DNA of 64,000 nucleotides. Source: Laguncularia racemosa. Taxonomy: Eukaryota; Streptophyta; Magnoliopsida; Myrtales; Combretaceae. This document shows positions 23,460-33,750 of this stretch, piece by piece. The notes under the pieces are model-generated. The model did not search any database and was not told the origin of the DNA. It was given only the letters and a program-made list of their open reading frames with translations. The stretch is taken from assembly GCA_037954665.1 (NCBI GenBank), contig JBBMOL010000202.1, positions 907,304-971,303 on the forward strand, read 5' to 3'. Position numbers and translations under genes: made by a program. Positions within the stretch are counted from its first letter, which is position 1, and each line of letters opens with the position of its first letter.

Positions 23460-25215
23460 ATGCCCCAAGAGCTGATAATCCTACGATTTGAAGATGTTCC
23501 AAATGATTCAAGGTAATGTTCCTTCTCCAAAAAGTTCTTTATGAGCTAACTAATTGGCGACAGGACATATCTCAAGCTTTGAGTAGAAATGTATGAGAAA
23601 GGATGATAGGAAGCGTCTTATCAGACTTGCAACCTTGGAAAGAAATATGACCGAAAAGTGCCTCGAGAGCTGACTAATCGGGAGGGTTTAGGAAAGTGCC
23701 CCTCATGGGCTGACTAACCTTTGATAAAATGCCTCGAAAAGTGCCCCCTATGGGCTAACCTTGAGGTAGAAAGTTTTAGGAAAGGGCCCCCTATGGGCTG
23801 CCTAACCTAGAATGGAAATTTGCCTCAAAAAGTGCCCCCTATGGGCTGACCATGAGGACAAGGTTTTTAGGAAAGGGCCCCCTATGGGCTGCCTAACCTA
23901 GGATTGAGAATTTGCCTCAGAAAGTGCCCCCTATGGGCTGACCATGAGGACAAGGTTTTTAGGAAAGGGCCCCCTATGGGCTGCCTAACCTGGAATTGAA
24001 GATTTACTTCAAAAAGTGCCCCCTTATGGGCTGACCATGAGGACAAGGTTTTTAGGAAAGGGCCCCCTATGGGCTGCCTAACCTGGAATGGAAAGTTTTA
24101 GGAAAGGGCCCCCTATGGGCTGCCTAACCTAGAATGGAAAGTTTTAGGAAAGGGCCCCTATGGGCTGCCTAACCTAGAATGGAAATTTTTAGGAAAGGGC
24201 CCCCTATGGGCTGCCTAACCTAGGATGAAAAGTTTTAGGAAAGGGCCCCCTATGGGCTGCCTAACCTAGAATGGAATTTTTTTAAGAAAGGGCCCCCTAT
24301 GGGCTGCCTAACCTAGAATGGAAATTTTTAGGAAAGGGCCCCCTATGGGCTGCCTAACCTAGAATGGAAATTTTTAGGAAAGGGCCCCCTATGGGCTGCC
24401 TAACCTAGGATGGAAAGTTTTAGGAAAGGGCCCCCTATGGGCTGCCTAACCTAGAATGGAAAATTTTTTTATTTTTTTTTTTAGGAAAGGGCCCCCTATG
24501 GGCTGCCTAACCTAGAATTGAACTTGTCTCAAAAGGTGCCCCCTATGGGCTGACCATGAGAACAAGGTTTTTAGGAAAGGGCCCCCTATGGGCTGCCTAA
24601 CCTTGAATTAGACTTGTCTCAAAAAGTACCCCCTATGGGCTGACCCTGAGAACAAGGTTTTTAGGAAAGGGCCCCCTATGGGCTGCCTAACCTTGAATTA
24701 GACTTATCTAAAAAAGTGTCCCCTATGGGCTGACCATGAGAACAAGGTTTTTAGGAAAGGGCCCCCTATGGGCTGCCTAACCTTGAATTAGACTTGTCTC
24801 AAAAAGTGCCCCCTATGGGCTGACCCTGAGAACAAGGTTTTTAGGAAAGGGCCCCCTATGGGCTGCCTAACCTAGAATTGAACTTGTCTCAAAAGGTGCC
24901 CCCTATGGGCTGACCATGAGAACAAGGTTTTTAGGAAAGGGCCCCCTATGGGCTGCCTAACCTTGAATTAGACTTGTCTCAAAAAGTGCCCCCTATGGGC
25001 TGACCATGAGAACAAGGTTTTTTTTTTTTTTTTTTCCGAGAAAGTGCCCATATTAGGCTGACTAACCCTTAGATTGATTTTTAGGAAAGTGCTCCAAGAG
25101 CTGACTGACCTAAATGAAAATGATGGCTCAAAAGGTGCCTCATGTGGGCTAACCTCGAGAGATCTAGGGGAGTGCCCCTCTTTGGGCTGACTACCCCATT
25201 AAAGGAAGAATATCC
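23460..25215 (-). repeat. Higher-order tandem array in the 3' region of the Ogre-like element
   Basis: About 28 copies of a ~45-bp monomer with the core CCCCCTATGGGCTG. Two monomer types exist: type 1 (AGGAAAGGGCCCCCTATGGG then CTGCCTAACC) and type 2 (AAAGTGCCCCCTATGGGC then TGACCATGAG). From about 24,061 to 24,480 type 1 runs alone at a 45-46-bp period; on both sides types 1 and 2 alternate, giving an exact 90-bp period at 24,541, 24,631, 24,721, 24,811, 24,901 and 24,991. Outer copies (23,460-23,740 and 25,035-25,215) are degenerate. Each type 1 monomer has TTAGG and CCTAA arms enclosing GCCC and GGGC, so it can fold. Ogre 3' regions are known to host such arrays. Confidence 0.9.
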
Positions 25216-27274
25216 TAAGTGAGAATCTTAAAAAAAAAAATTCAATAACAATCAAATGCAAGATGACTTAAGACTTCTGAACAAGTGATAACTAAAATTT
25301 TTCTGCAAATTTTTGAAAAAATGGTCTTTTGAAACCTAAGGATAATGTGGAAAAATATTAAAGTGTTCCTTTTTTTTTAGTGAGCATTTCTAACAAGTAA
25401 AGAATCCGACAAGGCTCCTAAAAATACAAATAAAGGGTAAGCATTCCCTACTGCTCAATAATCACTTACTCTTTTGCCTCATTTTTCTTAGAGGTTTTGG
25501 TTTAATCCTAGAAACAAAGTGTTGTCTTAGCTTAATCAATCATCTCTTGAGAGGTTTCTTGTAATCAAGACTCATATCTTCTTCTTGGGGAACATCAATA
25601 CTTAAGGTTAAACAATGCCAATGAGTAAATTCCCTCATTCCATTTATAACTGGATATCTTGTTTTTAATTGGTTTAATCTAAGAGGACTTCCTTACAATC
25701 TCTCGGCTTAGATGTCAATCTTGACTTCTACTCCAAAAATTATGGTCTTTCTTGTAAGTAATACGCTTTAATCCGTTAGGACTTTTTGATACTTGTAATG
25801 CAATTTAGGGTCTTTGGTTATTGGTTTCAGAAAAGTATGTTAAGGTTTATTTTGAAAGAATCATCATTTCAACTTGGGTTTGTAAGTCAGGAAATCTTGA
25901 GAAAAAGAACTGGAATAGTACTTGCCCTAGCAATTTTTGCTTAAGATAAGTTATTTTCAATGATTTGGAGAAGTCTTCAAAAAGGATAGTACATCTTTGA
26001 ACTGCTCTCGTATTTGGCCCTGGTATTTTCAAGTGTTGTTGGGCTTTTTATAGGTTTAGCTACATTCGTAGGCTTTTCTCATTTCTCTTCTCTTCTTTTC
26101 CTTTTCTTTTTCTTTCATTTTCTTTCATTTTTTCATTCGTCATTTTTTTTCATTCATTCTCTTTTTTCCATTTTTTTTCCTTTTTTTCTTTTAGGCCCAA
26201 TGGTGATCATTTCATGTGGTTCATGTGTATCTTTTCAGAATGTGGACTTCTCTTCATCTCAAATAAATTATCTATGGCTAAAATTTTAAATTGTTGCAAC
26301 TAGGGCAAGCACTATTGATGTCTCTATCTTCCCAATTATTCCATCGTGGGGTGGTTGACGGTGGGGTTAAAATTTGAAACTCTTGTTTGTCAAAGGGTGA
26401 TTGTATTTAGGGTGACAAAAATGAATGCCTAACATTATTTTGATTTAACGTATCAAATTCAAGATAGACCTCCTTTAAGGAATGAGTCCAAAACCTCACA
26501 TTAATAACGCTCCACTCTCAAGTGTTTAAGGGTTAGTGTTTGGGACGTGGTTTGCCTCTTGTCATCTTAAACCTCTTAAACAAAGATACCCTTCCATTTT
26601 ATCAAATTTGCCTATGTTCTCCACTTCTCATGGTGTTCTTATGTACTGTTGTCAATTTAAACAAGCGATTTGGTCTTAAGACTCAAGGATTTGGAGTAGT
26701 CTTCTTTATACCCTCATTGATAATTGACCATAGCTACTTTGAAAGTGTATCCAAGAATTAATGGTCTTTGTGTCTGGTTTAGATAACTTTTGATGGAAAG
26801 GAAACTTCAAGTGCAGCCTTTAAGGATTGGAGGGTGTTGGGACGTTTTACGTTTCGAGGCTAAATCAAGATATGAGGAGACCTTTTGAAGTGAATGGGGT
26901 CTTTTAAGTTGAGAGTAGGTTATAGAGGTCTTCAGCTTTACGTTTAGAGCAAGTGACTATGAGCTTTAGGTTAAGCTGGCCATTTAGAAGCAACTTTTAG
27001 GACCTTGAAAAGATCTTTAGTTGTTAGTAACTCTTCAATTTTCTTTCACTATTTATTTTTCTTTGCTCTTATTTTTTTAGTAAATATGCGAACTAGATGC
27101 TCATACGGATGCTTTTTCTTTGTTATCATTTCTTAGTAAATATGCAAATCAGATGCTCACACGGATGCTAAAAATAAAGGGTTGACAACTGGTTGACAAT
27201 GTAATGTTGAAAACCTCACTTTTATTAATTTTGAAAATTCTGGAGTTCAAAGATCAAAATAAACGAATGAAAGA
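25216..27274 (-). mobile_element. Non-coding region between ORF and tandem array
   Basis: No gag, protease, RT or integrase motif is readable on either strand. The minus strand instead matches the old plus-strand copies: 26,410-26,550 with 2,630-2,790 (shared words AATGTGAGG, GGTCTATCTTGAA, AGGCATTCATTTTT), 25,680-25,770 with 19,740-19,850, and the purine-rich tract complementary to 26,080-26,200 with 19,250-19,400. Low-complexity ORFs here are not genes. Confidence 0.7.
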
Positions 27275-28804
27275 TTACAATGATAATCTATTTCCTAGCT
27301 CTCTTAGTCTTCTGTTGTGGAGGCCACTGATGACGGCTTCCAGTTCTTTGACCTTAGCTTGACACTTCTCCAGTTGTGCTTTTAAGGCCTTGTTTCTTTG
27401 GTTAGATTCCTTGAAGCGTCCCTTCCAGATGTCCTTCTTATAATCTGCAGCTTTGAAGTATACTTCCATCCAGGCCTTGACCTGCTCCAAGTAGATTTCT
27501 GTCTCTGGATTGATCTTATCTAGTCTTGGCTGGGTGACGTCTGGAACCCGGTATGCTCTTTCCCCTGTCTGGTATAGCTGGTGGATTACAAACTCTCTGG
27601 TAGCTCGGTGTTTTCCCACTTCGCTATCTAGCTCGCCGAGGTCCACATTCGGGCCTTCGATTCTGGCTTCCCAAAGTGCTTTGACCTCTGCCAGCTTAGC
27701 AAATTTCTCGGCTACCCACAGGCTCGGATCCTGATACTCAAAGGTGACTGCTTTGAGTGAAGGCCGATAAACCATGTCTTGGATGGTACCGAATTGACGG
27801 ACTACAGAGTTGGGGTGATATCCGATGCATCCGTTGATCCCAATTAGTGGTACTGCTTGGAAATTACTGCAGGTTAAGATGATTTTATCGCAGCAACTCC
27901 ACCTGGTTGTCCACAGAATATCTTCTGCGCTAAGGCTTTTAAGCAGATCTACCCAACTGTGGCTGGTAATGTCGTCGGGTAACTTCACCTTTTCTATACA
28001 GGAATCCACAAGATCCACCTGTTGGGCTAGGGTTTTTCTGACCATGTTCAGCCCGAAGCACTTGAGGTGGCTTACGAACCATATTAGCAGAAGGTTGAGG
28101 CTTGAGCGCAGGATGCCATGACCCTTCTTCTTGAGAAAATTCAAGTTTCGGATCTGTTCAGCTAGTAGAGCGGGGATGTAAGATCTTCCCTTCAGGAATT
28201 GGGTCATCAGCTCTGCAACCCGGTAGTGAATGTAGAAAGTTCCAGTGGGGAACAATATGGTGGCGAAGGCCGTCAAGATGAAGGCGTTCACCCTTCTCTG
28301 TCTATAAGTCTTAGGGTCTCCACACAAGATGTCTTTTCTGTCCCCATTGTCTTCTCGGGCGATAAACCAGGCTTCTAGATCATCCATCCGTATACAATAT
28401 CCATTACAGTCTGCTAGGGCTTTATTGAGCGCTGTTTTGCGGATGCCTAGCAATCTGCTGAAGGTACCGGCTGGCCCGGCCTCAAGGTTTGGCGTGTAAA
28501 TCTGATCAGTCAGTGCTGGAGCCTGTAGCAACTGGGTATACTCCTCCAGGGTAGGGGTGATCTCATGCGGTCCGATGAAGAAAGCTGCGGGCTCGATCTC
28601 CCATAACTGGAGCATGGCCCGGACCATAGGCAAATTCGCCTCTGTCTTAGTCAGTGAGAGGACGGGGCCGATCTTTTGTTGGATAAAGGCTTGCTCCTCT
28701 GGGTTATACAAGGTAAACCAGTGGTCCAGTACCAATTTTGGGTCCAAAGGTTTGTACACCCGAATTTCTTTGCGGAGGAGGCGGTTGACTGCACTGCTAG
28801 CCAT
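27275..28804 (-). CDS. DUF7745-type protein, ORF1 of an Ogre-like element
   Basis: Intact 509-residue ORF starting MASSAVNRLLRKE. Residues about 20-400 resemble the plant domain catalogued as DUF7745 (name from recall): an N-terminal part with FTLYNPEEQAF and a MLQLW segment, then a conserved block FFIGPHEITPTLEEYTQLL (about 75-93), a middle block RRVNAFILTAFATILFPTG, and a block LSAEDILWTTRW followed by VPLIGINGCIGYHPNSVVRQ. The last ~55 residues are charged and heptad-like (ALKAQLEKCQAKVKELEAVI), a likely coiled coil. No RT, protease, zinc knuckle or transmembrane segment is visible. It lies in the same sense as the element, about 500 bases after the PBS, the position of ORF1 in Ogre. GC content is clearly higher than its surroundings. 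The function of ORF1 is unknown; an RNA- or particle-binding role would be speculation. The absence of any stop in 1.5 kb contrasts with all other retroelement ORFs in the window. Confidence 0.85.
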   Translation of the reverse strand: MASSAVNRLLRKEIRVYKPLDPKLVLDHWFTLYNPEEQAFIQQKIGPVLSLTKTEANLPMVRAMLQLWEIEPAAFFIGPHEITPTLEEYTQLLQAPALTDQIYTPNLEAGPAGTFSRLLGIRKTALNKALADCNGYCIRMDDLEAWFIAREDNGDRKDILCGDPKTYRQRRVNAFILTAFATILFPTGTFYIHYRVAELMTQFLKGRSYIPALLAEQIRNLNFLKKKGHGILRSSLNLLLIWFVSHLKCFGLNMVRKTLAQQVDLVDSCIEKVKLPDDITSHSWVDLLKSLSAEDILWTTRWSCCDKIILTCSNFQAVPLIGINGCIGYHPNSVVRQFGTIQDMVYRPSLKAVTFEYQDPSLWVAEKFAKLAEVKALWEARIEGPNVDLGELDSEVGKHRATREFVIHQLYQTGERAYRVPDVTQPRLDKINPETEIYLEQVKAWMEVYFKAADYKKDIWKGRFKESNQRNKALKAQLEKCQAKVKELEAVISGLHNRRLRELGNRLSL

Positions 28805-28929
28805 CTATTACAATAGGAAACAGCCTAGTTACAACAAGAACTATGAAAACGTTACAGGGAAATAGTCCTGAACTCCAAGGACAAAATAAAAAACCATTAC
28901 ATTGTCATCCAATTGTCAACCCTTCTTAC
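28805..28929 (-). other. Candidate small intron before the DUF7745 start codon
   Basis: On the minus strand a donor-like GTAAGA (first base 28,929) and an acceptor-like TTTCCTATTGTAATAG lie 125 bases apart, and the acceptor AG is immediately followed by the ATG at 28,804. The interval is T-rich. Splicing is inferred from consensus only. Confidence 0.35.
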
Positions 28930-29300
28930 GATGTCATTTATGCAAGTAGGTGGGTTCTAACTGGTTCCCGAGCTCTATGGCCTCCCGCATTCTCGAAGAA
29001 ATGGATCTCAGGCCATATCGAAGCATAGGGTGGGGTAGCCTAATCGGTCCCGAACGGTGAATCAACTCACTTCGCCCGAAACCTACACAATGGCTCCCCG
29101 ACTTAGGTTGCTAGGACGGTCCGGGTTCGACCGCATCTACTCACACAAGCATATGTATGTATGCAAGAAACCCCCACAATAAAGAAAAAACAAAATCTAA
29201 CTAAACCCTGAAAAGTTAGCAACAGAATAATAATTAAAAAACACATTTCTTTAAGATAAAGATTTGAAGAGATTCAGATGGCTAGCCTGCTGGTATGGAG
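28930..29300 (-). other. Leader of the young Ogre-like element
   Basis: Non-coding sequence between PBS and ORF. The part 28,950-29,150 is conserved with 14,690-14,905 of copy B on the plus strand, in the same order relative to the PBS (words GATTAGGCTAC, CGATATGGCC, CCATTTCTTCGA). A GTGAGTAG donor-like word also occurs near 29,140. Confidence 0.7.
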
Positions 29301-29318
29301 TCCCCAGCGGAGTCGCCA
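29301..29318 (-). promoter_or_regulatory. tRNA-Arg-type primer-binding site of the young element
   Basis: The minus strand reads TGGCGACTCCGCTGGGGA, 3 bases after the 5' LTR end. The complement, TCCCCAGCGGAGTCGCCA, fits the 3' end of a plant tRNA-Arg including CCA. A tRNA-Arg primer is a reported Ogre trait. It is unmutated, in contrast to the PBS of copy B. Confidence 0.85.
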
Positions 29319-29321
29319 TCC

Positions 29322-31451
29322 TGTCGAGTCTAATTTTTGAATTCCCATTCCTAATCCGATCTAAACTAGACCCTATGCTCATCTAATCTAGATCCTCGAC
29401 TTGAGTTAGGAATTTCGTTTAATTTTTGGAGTCGCCACCCAACTGTTTGTTGGGAAAATTGAATTAAGACTAAAGGAGCGGATTAGTCTTAATTTGGACC
29501 ACTAGTCGTCGTTCCTTCCTCTTCTCGTTTTTGTGAAAAGAGGAAAAGGGAAAACCAGAGCTTCTAAGTCCGGAGGCTAACCTATTAAAACCTTTACGGT
29601 TACCACCTAATCTCCCAAAATTGTTTATCTTTAGAAATGTGTTTCATTTGTGTTTCTGTTACTTTTTATTATGTTCGAGAATTATCTTGAGAAAATGATT
29701 TTTCTTTATTTTAGGGGTTGACCCGAATGGGTGCCTACGTACCTGCTATTCAGGATCAAACAAGCCGTAGTTCGCTTTTCCGAAAACCTTTAGATTTGTT
29801 GGTGAATTTTAATTTTGAAATTTCTTATGATTTATGTCTTTAACATTTTTTTGAATTTTTCTAAAAATTTCTAAGCCTAAGCTTTGATTTTATTTTGAAA
29901 ATGATTTTTTTTTTTTTTGGGAAAACATCAATTTTGGATTTATTTGAAGAAAAAGATTTTTTCTAAGTGCTAAAACTTAATTTTTCTTCTATTTTCATAA
30001 TTTTTAAATTTTTATTAATTTTCATGATTTTTATGATTTTTGTGATTTTTTATAAGTTTTTGTGATTTTTTATAAATTTTTGTAATTTTTATGCTAGAAC
30101 ATTTTATCCTAAGTTATTATCTATCCTATTTTGAAATCTAAAGTTTTATTATTATTTTTCCTAATTTTTTTATTATTTTATTCTATTTTTTATTTTTTTA
30201 TTCTTTTATTATTTTTTTTTACATTTTATTTATTTTATTATTTTTTTACATTTTTCTTAATTCTAGAAAAATTTAATTTCTACATTTTTCCTATTTATTG
30301 AAAATAAAAAAAAATAAATAAATGGCTAACAAAGTAATAATAATAAATAAATTCGGAATAAATAAATAAACCAAATAAATTAATTAAATAAAAAAAAATC
30401 CGAAAAAATCCGATTTACCTGGATCCGGGTCGCTACGCGGGTCGGGTCGGGTCGAATCTGTCGGGTCAAATCGGGTCGGATCGGTTACAGCGGCGGGGTT
30501 GGCTTGTTCACGGCGTTCCGGCGGTCGTTTGCGGCGGGTGAAGTGTCGAATCCTAGCTTCTTGGGGGTGCTGAATCCGATGGTGGTGGCGGTTTACTCCC
30601 AGATCGCCTCCTAGCGGTTGCTCCAACTCCGATCGATGGTCTCGGCTTCAAGTTCCTCCGGCGTACTCCGATTCACTCCTTTCTCTCTCTTTCTCTCACT
30701 TTTTCTTCGTGTTTTTTCGTATTTCTTCGTACTCTGGCTTCCTCCTGTTCTCCTCTATTTATAGGCACCTCGAACTCCTCTTGGATAAGCTCGAATCGGC
30801 CGATTTAGATAAACCCATATTTTTCCGTTTCTTAGATTCGATTTTATCCCGGCGATTTGATGTTAATCTCTTGTGTTCCTTTGGTTTATCTGATGGATTC
30901 GGCCTTATCTCGACTTTAATCTAGAAGATTAAAAAGAAAACGGCCGATTTCGCCTTCGTCGGACTTCTGTCGGATTTTTTTTCTCCGGCTGGGCTCGCAA
31001 AGAAGATGCGCGTGACTTCCCTCAGCCAATCACATGCTGCCACGTGGCAGCTCCAGGGAAAAGAACGAAAAATTTTTGCCGAGCGCCTGCGGGGGGATTC
31101 GAACTCGCGACCTTCAGCCTTCACACGGTTCCCATGCGCACACACGAGCCAGCTGAGCTGGCCCAATTTCCCGATTTTATTTACATCGCAAATTGTACAT
31201 ATGCGATGCAATTTTTTTATTTTTTTGTATTTTTTTGAAATTTCAAAAATTTGTAAAAATTATTTATTATTCATTATTGATATTTCTAAAATCATTTTTC
31301 AAAATTGAAGTGTTTTCCTATTTATTTTCATTTTTTGAATATTTTTATTATTTATGCTAAATTAAGGAAAAATTGGGAAAAATTAGAAAAAATTGAAAAT
31401 TGATTATTATTGAAAATTATTGATTCCTAGGGCAAAAATGGAGTGTTTACA
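29322..31451 (-). mobile_element. 5' LTR of the young Ogre-like element
   Basis: 2,130 bp. TATA box TATAAATA on the minus strand at 30,756-30,763, so transcription would start around 30,725 and run through the PBS and ORF. The tRNA-like module recurs at 31,149-31,160 (box A-like) and 31,095-31,105 (box B-like). Near identity with 21,236-23,364 implies a very recent insertion. Confidence 0.9.
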
Positions 31452-31456
31452 CCTAG

Positions 31457-31913
31457 ACTCATTAATAGTTGGCACCCTTCAATGTCTAAGTCCCTCTAGA
31501 TAAATTGGCCCCTTAAGCCTAGTCTCGTCAGTTGCTAGCATCGTTAGATGTTTATATACATGTAAGTTACCTAGCTACTCCCAAGCCTTTATATGGTTCA
31601 ATTCTCATTTAAGTCAAATTTTGGTAGTAGCTGGCACCCTCTAATGCTTAGGTCCATCTATGTTACCTAGCCTACTTTGAAGTCTAGTTTCGATGTCTTG
31701 GACTGTTTAGGTTACCTGACCATTTTCAAGCTTAGACTCATTAGTATTTGGCACCTTTCGATGTTTAGGCTTGTTTTCAAGCCCAGTCTCATTAGTAGCT
31801 CACACATTATTGAACATGAATTCCTAGGATCTAATCCCATCCTTTCTCACATCGAGTAAAAATGGGTAATCTTTTTTGTCTTTGTAATAAACTTCACCAC
31901 AAATAAGGGCAGT
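31457..31913 (+). mobile_element. Copy B internal region after the nested element
   Basis: Resumes the 75-85-bp repeat units broken at 21,235 (GACTCATTAATAGTTGGCACCC and on). Copy C at 38,091-38,140 shows the uninterrupted arrangement (AAGCTTAGACTAGTT), which places the insertion exactly at CTTAG. It ends in the purine tract AAATAAGGGCAGT before the LTR. Confidence 0.7.
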
Positions 31914-33750
31914 TGTAAACACTTCATTTTTGCCCCCCTGGTTTTTTCTTTTTCTTTCTTAGTTTAAGCCTTAATTCTAGAAAAAAAAAGGTAAAAAATA
32001 CCAATAAATAAATAAAAGAAAAATGAAAAAAAATTAAAAAGTTAGGCAGTAGCCCATTTAGCTCATTTATAATGAAATTAATTTTTTAATGGCTAAATAT
32101 AATTAGGCCTTTCAATAAAGTCAGCCCAAAAGAGATTAAATATAACTTGGTGCAATACTTGATATAAACTAAACACAGTTTAGCTAGTTAAGTGTGTAGA
32201 CTGAGAAGAAGGAGGTTGTGGGTTTGATCCTTGAGGGGCACATTCTATGCCCCTTTTTAATTTAAATTAGGTACGAGCATTACACGTGCACATGTGGACA
32301 CATGGCACATGACAACACAATGCATCTTCTGCCTCAGCTTGTTGAGCAACTAGAAAAGAAAGAAAAAAAAAGAAGAAGAAGAAGAAGAAAAGAATTATCT
32401 AGTGGCTTATATTTTTTATCCGATTTTTCTTATCTTCTATCCAAATTAAATCAAACAAGAAGTGGAAATAAAATATACACCTAAAGTACTATACATTGTG
32501 CTCCAAATTCGAATTTTATAATAAAAGAAAATGCCCTAAAAACAAACCCTAAAATCGTAAAAAATAAAATACACATGCATTATAATTGATTTGAAATTAG
32601 CAACTAGAGTCTAAATTGACTTGCAAATCATGAAATAAACATATAGAATAGTCAAGTAAAGCCTCTAAGACACATTTGCATCTTCAATTTAAAAAACTTT
32701 CCATAGATTCGTGATCAAATTTGGTTGAAAAAAAGAGGAAATCCGGAAAAAAAAAGCCATTAATAACAAAGATTCGATATTTCTCTAAATCTATTGTTTC
32801 TTGAGTACTACTCATCACCTGTTAGTATAAATAGGAGACCCTATAACACATTCCAGAAGGTAACAAAAATTAACAAGCTCATATTTGCAAAAGTCCACTC
32901 TTTCTCTCTCTAGGTTATTAAACCGCAACCACCTTCTCTCTCACTTCAATTCCTCTTCTTTTTCTTTAACCAAAATTTTTTCGAAAAAGAAGAATGTTAT
33001 TTCCAATACTTAATTTTCTTTTATAAGCATGTTTTCTCCAAAAATAAGTTTTTTTGACACAAAGGTAAATGTTTTCACAAATAAAATCTCTTAATGGGCC
33101 TTTTTCTAAAAAATTAGGATATTTGCTTAAAAAATTTCAAGAGACAAAAATTAAGTTTTTGGATTTTTCATGAAAAATAAATTGGCTAAAAACTTTGAGC
33201 CGATTCTTTTTCAAAAATAAAAATAACCAACAAATTAAATTTTTTTTTTTAAAAAAAAAAAAAGCAAACTACGGTTTGTTTGATATCAAAAGTTGGTACG
33301 TAAGCACTCCTATGGGGCAACTCTAAAAAATTAAAAATATATATTTTCACTATTATTTTTATTATTAGTATTATTATTTTTATTATTTCTTTGCCTCTTT
33401 TTTCTTGTAAATAAATAATTTTTTATGTTAAAAAGGACATAATAAAACTATAAGCGAAATTCAGAAGGTTAAAGTCATAATCATAAAGTTTTAATAAACT
33501 AACCTTCGAATCCAAAATCTTTGGTTTTCTTCTTTTTTTTAAGATTTTTTTTTCATAAACTAGTGGCTAAGTTAAGATTAATCTTTACTTAACATTTTTC
33601 CCAACTTTGATAGAGTAGCGACTTCAATTTCCAAAATAAATGAGAAAAACCAGGTTTTTCCTAACTTAAGTCAAGGATTCACATTAAATGAGCATAAGGC
33701 TTAATAAGAATCAAATTAGAAAAAATAGAAAAAAAAAATCAAACTTGACA
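31914..33750 (+). mobile_element. 3' LTR of copy B
   Basis: Starts TGTAAACACTTCATTTTTGC, nearly the same start as the young element's LTR (TGTAAACACCCCATTTTTGC), and ends ACTTGACA. It holds a tRNA-like module (TAGCTAGTTAAG at 32,181-32,192 and GGTTTGATCC at 32,221-32,230) and a TATA box at 32,826-32,833. About 0.3 kb after the leader present in the LTRs at 12.5-14.4 and 38.6-40.7 kb is deleted near 32,950. Confidence 0.7.

Larger units (their letters stand above)
21236..31451 (-). mobile_element. Young, pol-less Ogre-like LTR element carrying a DUF7745 ORF
   Basis: Minus-strand element of 10,216 bp. In its own direction the order is 5' LTR (31,451-29,322), tRNA-Arg-type PBS (29,318-29,301), leader, 509-codon ORF (28,804-27,275), non-coding region, tandem array (about 25,215-23,460), polypurine tract (23,378-23,365) and 3' LTR (23,364-21,236). 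LTRs start TGTAAACACC and end ACTCGACA on the minus strand. They differ in what I can compare by one substitution (23,355 G versus 31,442 A) and one T in a T-run (13 versus 14). It is flanked by CTTAG (21,231-21,235) and CCTAG (31,452-31,456), a 5-bp duplication with one mismatch. Ogre elements (Tat branch of Ty3/gypsy) carry an extra ORF1 before gag and repeats in the 3' region. Here gag-pol is absent, so movement would need an autonomous relative. Confidence 0.85.

Noticed and set aside
23460..25215. CRISPR-like regular repeat pattern
   Set aside because: Plant retroelement context; the units are contiguous monomers without unique spacers and there are no cas genes.
26014..26289. 91-codon Phe/Leu-rich plus-strand ORF
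   Set aside because: Lies in a T/C-rich tract antisense to the element and has no recognisable domain.
27510..28865. Three plus-strand ORFs of 74-102 codons
   Set aside because: They are antisense to the DUF7745 ORF, which has consistent domain content and a longer frame.
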